Source of the DNA: CBDBIK01 sp965206145
Lineage (GTDB): Bacteria > Pseudomonadota > Alphaproteobacteria > TMED109
NCBI GenBank assembly: GCA_965206145.1
Contig: CBDBIK010000002.1
Location: 434,001-498,000 of the forward strand
Length of the DNA: 64,000 nucleotides
Direction of reading: 5' to 3'
Made by a program: the position numbers and the translations under genes. Below the pieces are notes generated by a model. That model was given only the letters and a program-made list of their open reading frames with translations. It ran no database searches and was not told where the DNA came from. Within the stretch, counting starts at the first letter, position 1. Each line of letters starts with the position of its first letter. This document shows positions 17,285-25,089 of this stretch, piece after piece.

Positions 17285-17857
17285 TCAGGCTCCTTGCCCT
17301 CGGAAGGGCATGTTGAATTTTTTCAGTAGTGCCCGGGCGCTGTCGTTGTCGTTTGCGGTGGTACCGATCACCACGTCCAAGCCGCGCACTCGGTCAACCG
17401 TGTCGTAATCGATTTCCGGGAACACGATCTGCTCCTTCAAACCCAACGCATAATTGCCATTGCCGTCGAAGGAATTGAGGCTCACGCCCCGGAAGTCACG
17501 CACTCGCGGAAGTGCAATATTAATCAGGCGGTCGAGGAATTCGTACATGCGGTTTGAACGCAACGTCACCTTGCATCCAATTTTCATGTCGGCGCGAATT
17601 TTAAAACCCGCGATTGGCTTCCTCGCCGTTGTCGGCACCGCCTTCTGACCGGCAATCGCCGTAAGGTCTCGCACCGCGCCTTCGACGCCCTTGTCGTCCT
17701 CGCCACTGCTTCTGCTTGATGTCTGGGGGACACCTACACCCATGTTGAGAACGATCTTCTCGATCCTTGGTACTTGGAGCGGGTTCGAAAGCTCAAGCTC
17801 CTTCTGAAGCTCGCTCAAATATTGAGTCTCGTATGCCTCGCGCAACCTCGGAATCAT
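17285..17857 (-). CDS. rplE: Ribosomal protein L5
   Basis: A 190-residue 5S rRNA-binding protein. The true start is the ATG at 17857 (MIPRLREAYE), just after the rplX stop. A longer open frame reaching 17965 lies inside rplX and encodes non-conserved residues. The core motifs KIVLNMGVG, KPIAGFKIR and EIDYDTVDRVRGLDVVI are present. Compared with usual L5, a short polar insert (TSSRSSGEDDKG, about residues 42-53) follows the LNMGVG motif. Confidence 0.96.
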   Translation of the reverse strand: MIPRLREAYETQYLSELQKELELSNPLQVPRIEKIVLNMGVGVPQTSSRSSGEDDKGVEGAVRDLTAIAGQKAVPTTARKPIAGFKIRADMKIGCKVTLRSNRMYEFLDRLINIALPRVRDFRGVSLNSFDGNGNYALGLKEQIVFPEIDYDTVDRVRGLDVVIGTTANDNDSARALLKKFNMPFRGQGA

Positions 17858-17861
17858 CACT

Positions 17862-18185
17862 TCAGCCTTCCACCAGATCGCCTGACCGGCGCGCCACGCG
17901 CACCTTCCGGCCATCCTCAAGCGTGCGGTAGCCAATCCTCGTGGGACGTCCCGATTCAGGATCACGCAGCGCTACGTTCGAGATATGGAGCGACAGCTCC
18001 TTGTCGACAATCCCACCCGCTCCCGCCTGCGAAGGGCGCGTATGGCGACGGGCAATGTTGATTCCACGCACGATAACGCGCTTGCGATCTCGATCCACCC
18101 GAAGAACCTCGCCGGAACGGCCCCGGTCCTTGCCAGTGAGGACAACCACCTCATCGCCACGACGGATGCGAAACTTATCAGCCAT
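17862..18185 (-). CDS. rplX: Ribosomal protein L24
   Basis: A 107-residue assembly-initiator protein of the large subunit with the KOW motif (RRGDEVVVLTGKDRGRSGEV) and the typical RRHTRPSQAGAGGIVDKE segment. The ATG at 18185 overlaps the rplN stop (TGATG); a GTG one codon earlier is less likely. It is slightly extended at the C-terminus (ARRSGDLVEG). Confidence 0.96.
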   Translation of the reverse strand: MADKFRIRRGDEVVVLTGKDRGRSGEVLRVDRDRKRVIVRGINIARRHTRPSQAGAGGIVDKELSLHISNVALRDPESGRPTRIGYRTLEDGRKVRVARRSGDLVEG

Positions 18186-18553
18186 CACAGCACCTCGGGC
18201 GCGAGCGAGATGATTTTCATGAATTGCTTGGCCCGGAGCTCTCGGGTCACAGGGCCGAAGATCCGCGTCCCAATCGGCTCGTTCTCCTTATCGATCAAGA
18301 CCACGGCATTAGAATCAAAACGGATCGCGCTCCCGTCCGAACGGCAAACTTCCTTGGCGGTACGCACCACGACCGCACGATGAATGTCACCCTTCTTCAC
18401 TCGGCCGCGGGGAATCGCTTCCTTGACCGACACCACAACCACATCACCGACACTTGCATAGCGACGGCCTGCTCCCCCCAGCACCTTGATGCACTGGAGG
18501 CGGCGCGCGCCCGAGTTGTCGGCGGCAGCGAGGTTGCTCTCGGTCTGGATCAT
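18185..18553 (-). CDS. rplN: Ribosomal protein L14
   Basis: A 122-residue large-subunit protein at the subunit interface. MIQTESNLAAADNSGARRLQ opens it, followed by GDVVVVSVKEAIPRG and IFGPVTRELR; all are highly conserved in L14. It is the first gene of the conserved spc cluster (rplN-rplX-rplE) and follows rpsQ by 13 bases. Confidence 0.97.
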   Translation of the reverse strand: MIQTESNLAAADNSGARRLQCIKVLGGAGRRYASVGDVVVVSVKEAIPRGRVKKGDIHRAVVVRTAKEVCRSDGSAIRFDSNAVVLIDKENEPIGTRIFGPVTRELRAKQFMKIISLAPEVL

Positions 18554-18566
18554 CGTTCCCGCTCCC

Positions 18567-18803
18567 TCAAGTGTCTCGGGCCAGCACTTCCCAGTGCTTG
18601 CGCCGGGAAAGTGGACGGGTTTCGCGGATGTTCACGACATCACCTGTCTTGCAGGCATTGTCCTCGTCGTGAGCGAGGTACTTTGCCGAGCGGACAATAA
18701 ATTTCTTGTATAGGGGATGGCGCACCTTGCGCTCGACGCGCACCACGACGGTTTTGTCCGCCGCATTGCTCGTCACAACTCCCCGCATGACTCGTTTCGG
18801 CAT
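18567..18803 (-). CDS. rpsQ: Ribosomal protein S17
   Basis: A 78-residue OB-fold protein with MPKRVMRGVV at the start, DKTVVVRVERKVRHPLYKKF in the middle and TGDVVNIRETRPLSRRKHW near the end, all characteristic of S17. Its ATG shares a base with the rpmC stop. Confidence 0.97.
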   Translation of the reverse strand: MPKRVMRGVVTSNAADKTVVVRVERKVRHPLYKKFIVRSAKYLAHDEDNACKTGDVVNIRETRPLSRRKHWEVLARDT

Positions 18804-19006
18804 CAGACAGAACTCCCAGAACGCTCTGCCATCACAGTGCGGATGCGAGCGATCTCACGTCGCGCTTCCCGAGCGCGGGCGGTATTTTCCAGTTCTCCGG
18901 TCGCCTGACGGATACGCAGGTTGAGGCGTTCCTTGCTGTTGTCACGGAGCATCTCTGCCAGCTCATCGTCGGTTTTAGCCCGAACCTCGGAGATCTTCAG
19001 TGTCAT
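18803..19006 (-). CDS. rpmC: Ribosomal protein L29
   Basis: A 67-residue, mostly helical protein near the peptide exit tunnel. It carries KERLNLRIRQATGELENTAR and RREIARIRTVMAER, typical for L29. It overlaps rplP by four bases and rpsQ by one. Confidence 0.96.
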   Translation of the reverse strand: MTLKISEVRAKTDDELAEMLRDNSKERLNLRIRQATGELENTARAREARREIARIRTVMAERSGSSV

Positions 19007-19422
19007 GTCTCACCTCCTGGCCGTGCAACAAAGCGCGTCGCCACGGGCAACTTTGCCGAAGCGAGCTCAAAAGCCCGCCGCGCAGTTTCGGCTGGAACCC
19101 CGTCAAGCTCGAACAGAACTCGACCCGGCTTCACGCGGCACACCCAAAATTCGGGCGTGCCCTTACCTTTCCCCATGCGGACCTCCGTCGGCTTCTTCGA
19201 GACGGGAACATCGGGAAACACCCGGATCCATACCCGTCCCTGGCGGCGGATGTGGCGCGTGATCGCGCGCCGGGCCGCCTCAATCTGCCGGGCCGTGACC
19301 CTCTCAGGTTGCATGGCCTTCATTCCGTAGGCACCAAAATTGAGCCGGGTTCCGCTGGAAGCGTTACCGTGGATGCGGCCCTTGTGGGCCTTGCGGTAAC
19401 GCGTGCGCTTGGGACTCATCAT
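19003..19422 (-). CDS. rplP: Ribosomal protein L16
   Basis: A 139-residue protein that lines the A site of the large subunit. SPKRTRYRKAHKGR opens it, and KPTEVRMGKGKGTPEFWV and ELDGVPAETARRAFELA are family signatures. The gene begins ATGATG, so either of two adjacent codons could be used; both overlap the rpsC stop. Confidence 0.97.
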   Translation of the reverse strand: MMSPKRTRYRKAHKGRIHGNASSGTRLNFGAYGMKAMQPERVTARQIEAARRAITRHIRRQGRVWIRVFPDVPVSKKPTEVRMGKGKGTPEFWVCRVKPGRVLFELDGVPAETARRAFELASAKLPVATRFVARPGGET

Positions 19423-20246
19423 GTCGAGGAGGCCTCCTCTTCTTTGGTTTCCCTGGTCTTCACCGCCCCTACTTCCTCTGTTGCCGGAGCTTCAGTTTTG
19501 GATTCCTTGGCGGAACTGCCGTCAGAACCTCCCTTGGACTTCTCAGGTTTGTCTCTGCCCGCGGTGAGCGGACGCTGCTGCTGTTCACTGCGGACGCGTT
19601 CCACGGCGAGTGGGTCGTGTCCGAGGATCTCGCCCCGGAACACCCACACCTTCACCCCGCACGTGCCGTAAGCCGTCCGTGCAGTCGCAATCCCGTAATC
19701 GATGTCAGCGCGGAGCGTGTGCAACGGCACCCGTCCCTCGCGGTACCACTCAACCCGGGCAATCTCAGCCCCTCCGAGACGCCCACCAATCGTGATGCGA
19801 ATCCCGAGGGCCTGCAGCCGCATGGAAGCTTGTACCGCCCGCTTCATCGCTCGGCGGAACGCAACCCGGCGCTCAAGCTGTTCGGCCACGCTTTCAGCCA
19901 CCAGCGTCGCCTCAATCTCAGGCTTGCGGATCTCGACGATGTTGAGCTGCACCTCACTTTTAGTCATGCCGGTAAGCGTGCGACGGATGCGCTCGATCTC
20001 TGAACCTTTCTTTCCGATCATCATGCCCGGTCGGGCTGTGTGAACGATCACCCGTGCCTTCTTCGAGAGACGCTCGACCGTCACTCGGCTGATGCCTGCA
20101 TTCTTCAGATCGGAACGGATGTAGTTGCGGATGCGGATGTCCTCGTGAAGCTGGTCGGCATACTCCGTATCATTCGCGTACCAGCGGGAATCCCACGTGC
20201 GGTTGATGCCGAGCCGAAGCCCAACAGGATTTACCTTCTGCCCCAT
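19419..20246 (-). CDS. rpsC: Ribosomal protein S3 with C-terminal tail
   Basis: A mRNA-entry-channel protein with the KH domain (ARPGMMIGKKGSEIERIR, about 71-88) and the S3 C-terminal domain ending about residue 212. Residues 221-275 are an additional Lys/Glu/Ser-rich tail; usual alphaproteobacterial S3 proteins end within about 20-30 residues of the core. It lies between rplV (directly upstream) and rplP (overlap of four bases). Confidence 0.96.
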   Translation of the reverse strand: MGQKVNPVGLRLGINRTWDSRWYANDTEYADQLHEDIRIRNYIRSDLKNAGISRVTVERLSKKARVIVHTARPGMMIGKKGSEIERIRRTLTGMTKSEVQLNIVEIRKPEIEATLVAESVAEQLERRVAFRRAMKRAVQASMRLQALGIRITIGGRLGGAEIARVEWYREGRVPLHTLRADIDYGIATARTAYGTCGVKVWVFRGEILGHDPLAVERVRSEQQQRPLTAGRDKPEKSKGGSDGSSAKESKTEAPATEEVGAVKTRETKEEEASST

Positions 20247-20621
20247 TCAGGCCTCCCCTCGCTCGCGCACCACGATGGTGAGGCGGCTGAACGGCTTGTG
20301 ATAGCGCCCGATTCGCCCACGGGCTCGAGGTCGAAAACGCTTCATTACCAAGGATTTGCCCACATATGCCTCGGATACCACTAGTCGGTCGGCGTTGAGC
20401 TGATCGGCCTCGGCGTTGGAGACCGCTGATAACAGTACCTTGCGCACCTCGCCCGAAATCCGCCGCTTCGAGAACTCGAGACGGCGAGCCGCCTCCGCCA
20501 CGTCCAGGCCGCGAATGAGGCGGGCCACCAAGTTGAGTTTCTGAGGACTTACGCGCAATGAGCGGGCCGAGGCCACCGCCTCGTTCTCTGCGTGCCTGCT
20601 GCCGAAAGATCTTTTACCCAC
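20247..20621 (-). CDS. rplV: Ribosomal protein L22
   Basis: A 124-residue tunnel-lining protein. SARSLRVSPQKLNLVARLIRG and the beta-hairpin stretch SLVMKRFRPRARGRIGRY are conserved. Its stop is immediately followed by the rpsC start, and rpsS ends three bases upstream. Confidence 0.97.
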   Translation of the reverse strand: MGKRSFGSRHAENEAVASARSLRVSPQKLNLVARLIRGLDVAEAARRLEFSKRRISGEVRKVLLSAVSNAEADQLNADRLVVSEAYVGKSLVMKRFRPRARGRIGRYHKPFSRLTIVVRERGEA

Positions 20622-20624
20622 GTT

Positions 20625-20903
20625 CTAAGTCCTCGTCGCTTTCCGGTCGCCCGAGTGACCGTAGAACGTCCGCGTCGGTGCGAATTCGCCGAACTTGTGG
20701 CCGACCATCTCCTCAGAGACCGACACCGGGATGAACTTCCGTCCGTTGTGAACGGCAAAGGTGAGCCCTACAAACTGCGGCATGATTGTGGATCGGCGCG
20801 ACCATGTTCGGATCGGCGCGTGCGAACCACTTTCAGATGCCTTTTGCGCCTTGCGCAACAGGTAACCATCCACAAAGGGACCTTTCCAGACTGAACGCGC
20901 CAT
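20625..20903 (-). CDS. rpsS: Ribosomal protein S19
   Basis: A 92-residue head protein of the small subunit. MARSVWKGPFVDGYLL opens it, with TWSRRSTIMPQFVGLTFAVH and GHKFGEFAPTRTFYGH following; these are near-invariant in S19. It follows rplB by 12 bases. Confidence 0.97.
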   Translation of the reverse strand: MARSVWKGPFVDGYLLRKAQKASESGSHAPIRTWSRRSTIMPQFVGLTFAVHNGRKFIPVSVSEEMVGHKFGEFAPTRTFYGHSGDRKATRT

Positions 20904-20915
20904 CTTCTTTGCTCC

Positions 20916-21743
20916 CTACTTCTTTGACCGCCGCCGCAAAATCCATTTGTCCGTGGACTTGTTCCTGCGGGTTCGGTGACCCTTGGTCGATACACCCCAA
21001 GGGGTCACCGGATGACGACCTCCCGAGCTCTTACCCTCGCCGCCGCCATGGGGGTGATCGACGGGGTTCATGACGACGCCCCGAACATGGGGACGTCGCC
21101 CACGCCAGCGATTGCGGCCAGCCTTGCCGAGGTTGATGTTCTGATGGTCAGCATTCGAAACCGCACCAATCGTCGCACGACAATCGGAACGCACTAGACG
21201 TTGTTCTCCGGACACAAGCCTGAGGATTGCCCGACCCGCATCCTTGCCCAGAAGCTGAGCGTAACTCCCCGCCGCGCGCGCAAGCTGTCCACCCCGGCCG
21301 GGTTTCATCTCGATGTTGTGGACGATCGATCCGATCGGCATGTTTCGAAGCGGCATGCAGTTGCCGGGCTTAATGTCCGTGCGCTCTCCCGAAATCACCG
21401 TGTCCCCTGGCGCAAGACGCTGGGGCGCGAGAACGTAGGAGGGCATGCCGTCCGGATAACGCACGAGGGCAATGAAGGCGCTCCGGTTGGGATCGTACTC
21501 AAGCCGCTCCACGGTTGCCGGTTCGTCGTCCCGCAGGCGGCGAAAATCCACCAAACGGTAACGGCGCTTGTGCCCACCGCCGCGCCACCAGACGGTGATC
21601 CGGCCCTGGTTGTTGCGGCCTCCGGTCGAGGACATCCCCTCGGTGAGCGACTTCTCAGGCTTGCCTTTGTGAAGTTCTGAACGATCCACCAGCACCAACT
21701 GGCGGCGAGAAGGAGTAGTCGGGCGGTATTGCTTCAACGCCAT
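20916..21743 (-). CDS. rplB: Ribosomal protein L2
   Basis: A 275-residue primary 23S rRNA-binding protein at the peptidyl transferase centre. The C-terminal motif MNPVDHPHGGGEG carries the His residue implicated in peptidyl transfer, and GRNNQGRITVWWRGGGHKRRYR is in the N-terminal domain. Length and motifs are standard. Confidence 0.97.
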   Translation of the reverse strand: MALKQYRPTTPSRRQLVLVDRSELHKGKPEKSLTEGMSSTGGRNNQGRITVWWRGGGHKRRYRLVDFRRLRDDEPATVERLEYDPNRSAFIALVRYPDGMPSYVLAPQRLAPGDTVISGERTDIKPGNCMPLRNMPIGSIVHNIEMKPGRGGQLARAAGSYAQLLGKDAGRAILRLVSGEQRLVRSDCRATIGAVSNADHQNINLGKAGRNRWRGRRPHVRGVVMNPVDHPHGGGEGKSSGGRHPVTPWGVSTKGHRTRRNKSTDKWILRRRSKK

Positions 21744-21746
21744 CGC

Positions 21747-22040
21747 TTAGACCCCGCTTCCGATGTCGATCGTCTGGCCCTGCTCAAGAGTCACGATTGC
21801 CTTTTTAGAGTCGTTCCGGCGCCCCTTGATCCCGCGTAGATTCTTGGTCTTGCCCTTGATGATCATCGTGTTTACCGCCTTCACTTTCACCTTGAATAAC
21901 TCCTCGACTGCCCTGCGAATCTGAGACTTGTTAGCCGAGCGCTCAACCTTGAACACCACCTGGCCGTGTTCAAGTACTGCTGAAGATTTCTCAGTCACCA
22001 GCGGGCGGAGGAGGATTGCGGAAGAACGTTCGACAGTCAT
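21747..22040 (-). CDS. rplW: Ribosomal protein L23
   Basis: A 97-residue protein at the tunnel exit, the docking site of trigger factor and SRP. RPLVTEKSS near the start and SANKSQIRRAVEELFKVKV in the middle are diagnostic. It overlaps rplD by four bases and ends three bases before rplB. Confidence 0.97.
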   Translation of the reverse strand: MTVERSSAILLRPLVTEKSSAVLEHGQVVFKVERSANKSQIRRAVEELFKVKVKAVNTMIIKGKTKNLRGIKGRRNDSKKAIVTLEQGQTIDIGSGV

Positions 22041-22657
22041 GCCAGCCTCTCTTCGATCTCCTGGATTGCTTTCGGCACCAACACGAGTTTTTCGTGACGA
22101 AGGATGTCGTAGACGTTGGCACCCTGAACCGGAAGCACGTCAACGCCTGGAATGTTAGCGCTTGCGCGGGCAAACCCCGGATCGATCTCAGGTCCGTCGA
22201 TGAGAAGCACGGACGCAAGTCCAAGGCCCTGAAGCCTGCCGGCGAGAATTTTTGTCTTTGCATCGGTGACGCGAAGGGTGTCGATTACAACAAGTCCGCC
22301 TTCGGCGATCTTCGCTGAAAGAGCACACCGCATAGCCCGGCGGCGCACCTTCTTTGGCAAGCCAATGACATGGCTGCGAACACGAGGGCCATGCACAACT
22401 CCACCGCCGCGGAAAATATTGGCCTTTCGGGTGCTGTGACGCGCCCGACCAGTGCCTTTTTGGCGGTATATTTTTGCGGTGCTTCCCTGCACCTCACCAC
22501 GCTCCAGTACCTTGCGGGTACCTCCCCTTCGACGAGCAAGCTGATAGGTCACCATGCGGTGGAGAGTGTCCTTGCAGACCTCTACCCCAAACACAGAATC
22601 GGCAAGCTCCGCCTGACCAACCTTCTTATTTTCAAGGCTGAGAACGTCGACCTTCAT
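22037..22657 (-). CDS. rplD: Ribosomal protein L4
   Basis: A 206-residue tunnel-wall protein. The extended loop KIYRQKGTGRARHST (about 64-78) is the region that contacts macrolide antibiotics and shows no obvious change. In gammaproteobacteria L4 represses the S10 operon; no leader for that is visible here. It overlaps rplC and rplW by four bases each. Confidence 0.97.
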   Translation of the reverse strand: MKVDVLSLENKKVGQAELADSVFGVEVCKDTLHRMVTYQLARRRGGTRKVLERGEVQGSTAKIYRQKGTGRARHSTRKANIFRGGGVVHGPRVRSHVIGLPKKVRRRAMRCALSAKIAEGGLVVIDTLRVTDAKTKILAGRLQGLGLASVLLIDGPEIDPGFARASANIPGVDVLPVQGANVYDILRHEKLVLVPKAIQEIEERLA

Positions 22658-23529
22658 GACGTTGCTTGGTCCTTTGAGAAGGAATCGTTCCTATCCTCAT
22701 CCTCGGACGGGGACTTTTCTTCCTTGGCAGGAGTTTCGACAGATGGCTCAGTAATCGCTTCCTCAAGGGGTGTTCCCGCCGGAGCTTCAGCAGCAAACTC
22801 AGTTTCCTTGTCCGCATCTACGACCTCCTCCGTCTCTTTCGAAACGGAAGAATCGTTCTCCAACCCTGCTGGGAAGGGTGCCCCTGGAGGAAGTGCACGC
22901 TTCTTCGCATCGCGAAGTTCCACCCAAGTGCCATGGGCACCTGGAACTCCCCCTTTAACGAGAATGATTCCCCGCTCGTCATCAATGGAAACCACTTCCA
23001 AATTCTGGACCGTTCGACGGCGATCACCCATGTGCCCCGCCATTTTTTTACCCTTGAAAACCCTGCCCGGATCTTGGCTGTTGCCAGTGGAACCGTGGCT
23101 ACGGTGTGAGACCGACACGCCGTGGCTTGCCCGTAGACCTGAGAAATGATGGCGTTTCATGGCACCGGCAAAACCTTTGCCGATCGACACGCTTGACGCA
23201 TCCACATACTGACCGATGACGAAGTGACTAGCCCTGAATCGTCCGCCAACTTCAATCAAATTCTCAGGTGTGACCCGGAATTCCCGAATATGGAGGTGGG
23301 GCTTGGTACCCGCTTTTTCGGCCTCGACACGCTGGGGTTTGGCGACCCTCTTCTCGCGAACATCGCCGGCACCGACACGCAAAGCCACGTACCCGTCCCG
23401 TTTGATGGTTCGCTGGCCCACCACCTCGCAACCTTCGAGGGCAAACACTGTTACCGGACAGTGCTGCCCATCCTCGAGATAAAGACGGGTCATCCCCACC
23501 TTCCGCGTAAGGAGACCGCTCCTCATCAT
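22654..23529 (-). CDS. rplC: Ribosomal protein L3 with long acidic tail
   Basis: A large-subunit protein that helps form the peptidyl transferase centre. The core (1-223) includes MMRSGLLTRKVGMTRLY, SHGVSVSHRSHGSTG and GKKMAGHMGDRRRTVQN. Residues 224-291 are an acidic, Glu/Ser/Thr/Ala-rich low-complexity tail with no counterpart in typical L3 of about 210-240 residues. Its ATG follows the rpsJ stop directly. Confidence 0.96.
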   Translation of the reverse strand: MMRSGLLTRKVGMTRLYLEDGQHCPVTVFALEGCEVVGQRTIKRDGYVALRVGAGDVREKRVAKPQRVEAEKAGTKPHLHIREFRVTPENLIEVGGRFRASHFVIGQYVDASSVSIGKGFAGAMKRHHFSGLRASHGVSVSHRSHGSTGNSQDPGRVFKGKKMAGHMGDRRRTVQNLEVVSIDDERGIILVKGGVPGAHGTWVELRDAKKRALPPGAPFPAGLENDSSVSKETEEVVDADKETEFAAEAPAGTPLEEAITEPSVETPAKEEKSPSEDEDRNDSFSKDQATS

Positions 23530-23838
23530 TCAGCCCTTGATCTCGACATTTACGCCAGCGGCCAGGTCAAGCTTCATCAGCGCGTCCACGGTCTGCGGCG
23601 TCGGATCAACGATGTCGAGAAGACGCTTATGCGTGCGAATCTCGAACTGTTCTCGCGACTTCTTGTCAATGTGTGGCGAGCGGTTCACCGTGAACCGACG
23701 GATGTGCGTCGGCAAGGGAATAGGCCCCCGCACACTCGCACCCGTTCGCATGGCGGTGTTCACAATCTCGCGCGTGGACTGATCGAGGATCCAGCGATCG
23801 AAGGCCTTCAGGTGGATCCGGATGCTTTCTTGTTCCAT
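23530..23838 (-). CDS. rpsJ: Ribosomal protein S10
   Basis: A 102-residue protein of the small subunit head that also serves, as NusE, in antitermination complexes. IRIHLKAFDRWILDQSTREI and GPIPLPTHIRRFTVNRSPH are family signatures. It lies 38 bases after tuf and opens the S10 gene order; no separate promoter is evident in that gap. Confidence 0.97.
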   Translation of the reverse strand: MEQESIRIHLKAFDRWILDQSTREIVNTAMRTGASVRGPIPLPTHIRRFTVNRSPHIDKKSREQFEIRTHKRLLDIVDPTPQTVDALMKLDLAAGVNVEIKG

Positions 23839-23876
23839 CGGAAACCCCTTCTACGCCTTTCGCCTTCCATCCCCGC

Positions 23877-25061
23877 TCAGGCGGTGATGGAAGTAACGAC
23901 CCCGGAGGCGACGGTGCGGCCTCCCTCACGGATAGCGAAGCGAAGCCCTTCTTCCATGGCGATCGGCGCGATTAATTCGACATCAAGCTCCACGTTGTCG
24001 CCCGGCATCACCATTTCAGTGCCCGAAGGAAGGGACACGACCCCCGTGACATCCGTGGTTCGGAAGTAGAACTGCGGTCGATAGTTCTTGAAAAATGGCG
24101 TATGGCGCCCTCCCTCTTCCTTGTTCAGGACGTAGGTCTCAGCCTTAAACTTGGTGTGCGGAGTGATTGATCCGGGTGCCGCCAGAACTTGGCCCCGGGC
24201 CACATTCTCACGCTCGATGCCACGCAGGAGCGCGCCGATATTGTCACCCGCCTGTCCTTGGTCGAGGAGCTTGCGGAACATTTCAACGCCCGTGCAGGTC
24301 GTTTTGGTCGTGTCGCGGATGCCAATGATTTCGACCTCTTCGCCCACCTTCACGACCCCGCGCTCGACGCGGCCCGTCACCACGGTTCCGCGGCCCGAGA
24401 TCGTCATCACATCCTCAATCGGCATCAGGAAGGCACCATCAATAGGGCGCTCGGGCTCAACGACGTGCTTGTCGACCTCTTCCATTAACGCATGCACCGA
24501 CTTCACGCCCCCTTCATCCCCTTCAAGAGCTTTGAGAGCCGATCCTCTGACGATTGGAATGTCGTCGCCCGGGAAGTCATAACTCGAAAGCAACTCTCGG
24601 ATTTCGAGTTCGACAAGGTCGAGAATTTCGGAGTCGTCCACCTGGTCCACCTTGTTCATGTAGACCACGAGGGCCGGCACACCGACTTGGCGGGCGAGCA
24701 GGATGTGCTCACGCGTCTGCGGCATGGGGCCATCGGCTGCCGATACCACAAGAATCGCACCATCCATCTGGGCAGCACCCGTGATCATATTTTTCACGTA
24801 GTCGGCGTGCCCAGGACAATCTACGTGTGCGTAATGACGGTTTTCCGTCTCGTACTCCACGTGGGCGGTGTTGATTGTGATCCCGCGTTCCTTCTCCTCG
24901 GGCGCGCGGTCGATCTCTTCGTACGAAACGAATTCGCCGCCACCGCGCTCGGAGAGCGTCTTCGTAATTGCAGCCGTAAGCGTTGTTTTGCCGTGATCAA
25001 CGTGGCCAATGGTTCCCACGTTGACGTGCGGCTTTGTACGCTCGAACTTTTCCTTTGCCAT
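23877..25061 (-). CDS. tuf: Elongation factor Tu
   Basis: A 394-residue GTPase that delivers aminoacyl-tRNA to the ribosome. The P-loop GHVDHGKT, the switch regions (RGITIN, DCPGHADYV) and NKVD are intact, followed by the two beta-barrel domains. It is the only tuf copy in the window and occupies the usual place between fusA and rpsJ. Confidence 0.98.
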   Translation of the reverse strand: MAKEKFERTKPHVNVGTIGHVDHGKTTLTAAITKTLSERGGGEFVSYEEIDRAPEEKERGITINTAHVEYETENRHYAHVDCPGHADYVKNMITGAAQMDGAILVVSAADGPMPQTREHILLARQVGVPALVVYMNKVDQVDDSEILDLVELEIRELLSSYDFPGDDIPIVRGSALKALEGDEGGVKSVHALMEEVDKHVVEPERPIDGAFLMPIEDVMTISGRGTVVTGRVERGVVKVGEEVEIIGIRDTTKTTCTGVEMFRKLLDQGQAGDNIGALLRGIERENVARGQVLAAPGSITPHTKFKAETYVLNKEEGGRHTPFFKNYRPQFYFRTTDVTGVVSLPSGTEMVMPGDNVELDVELIAPIAMEEGLRFAIREGGRTVASGVVTSITA

Positions 25062-25089
25062 TTATTTCTCCTTATCGACGGACTCGCGC

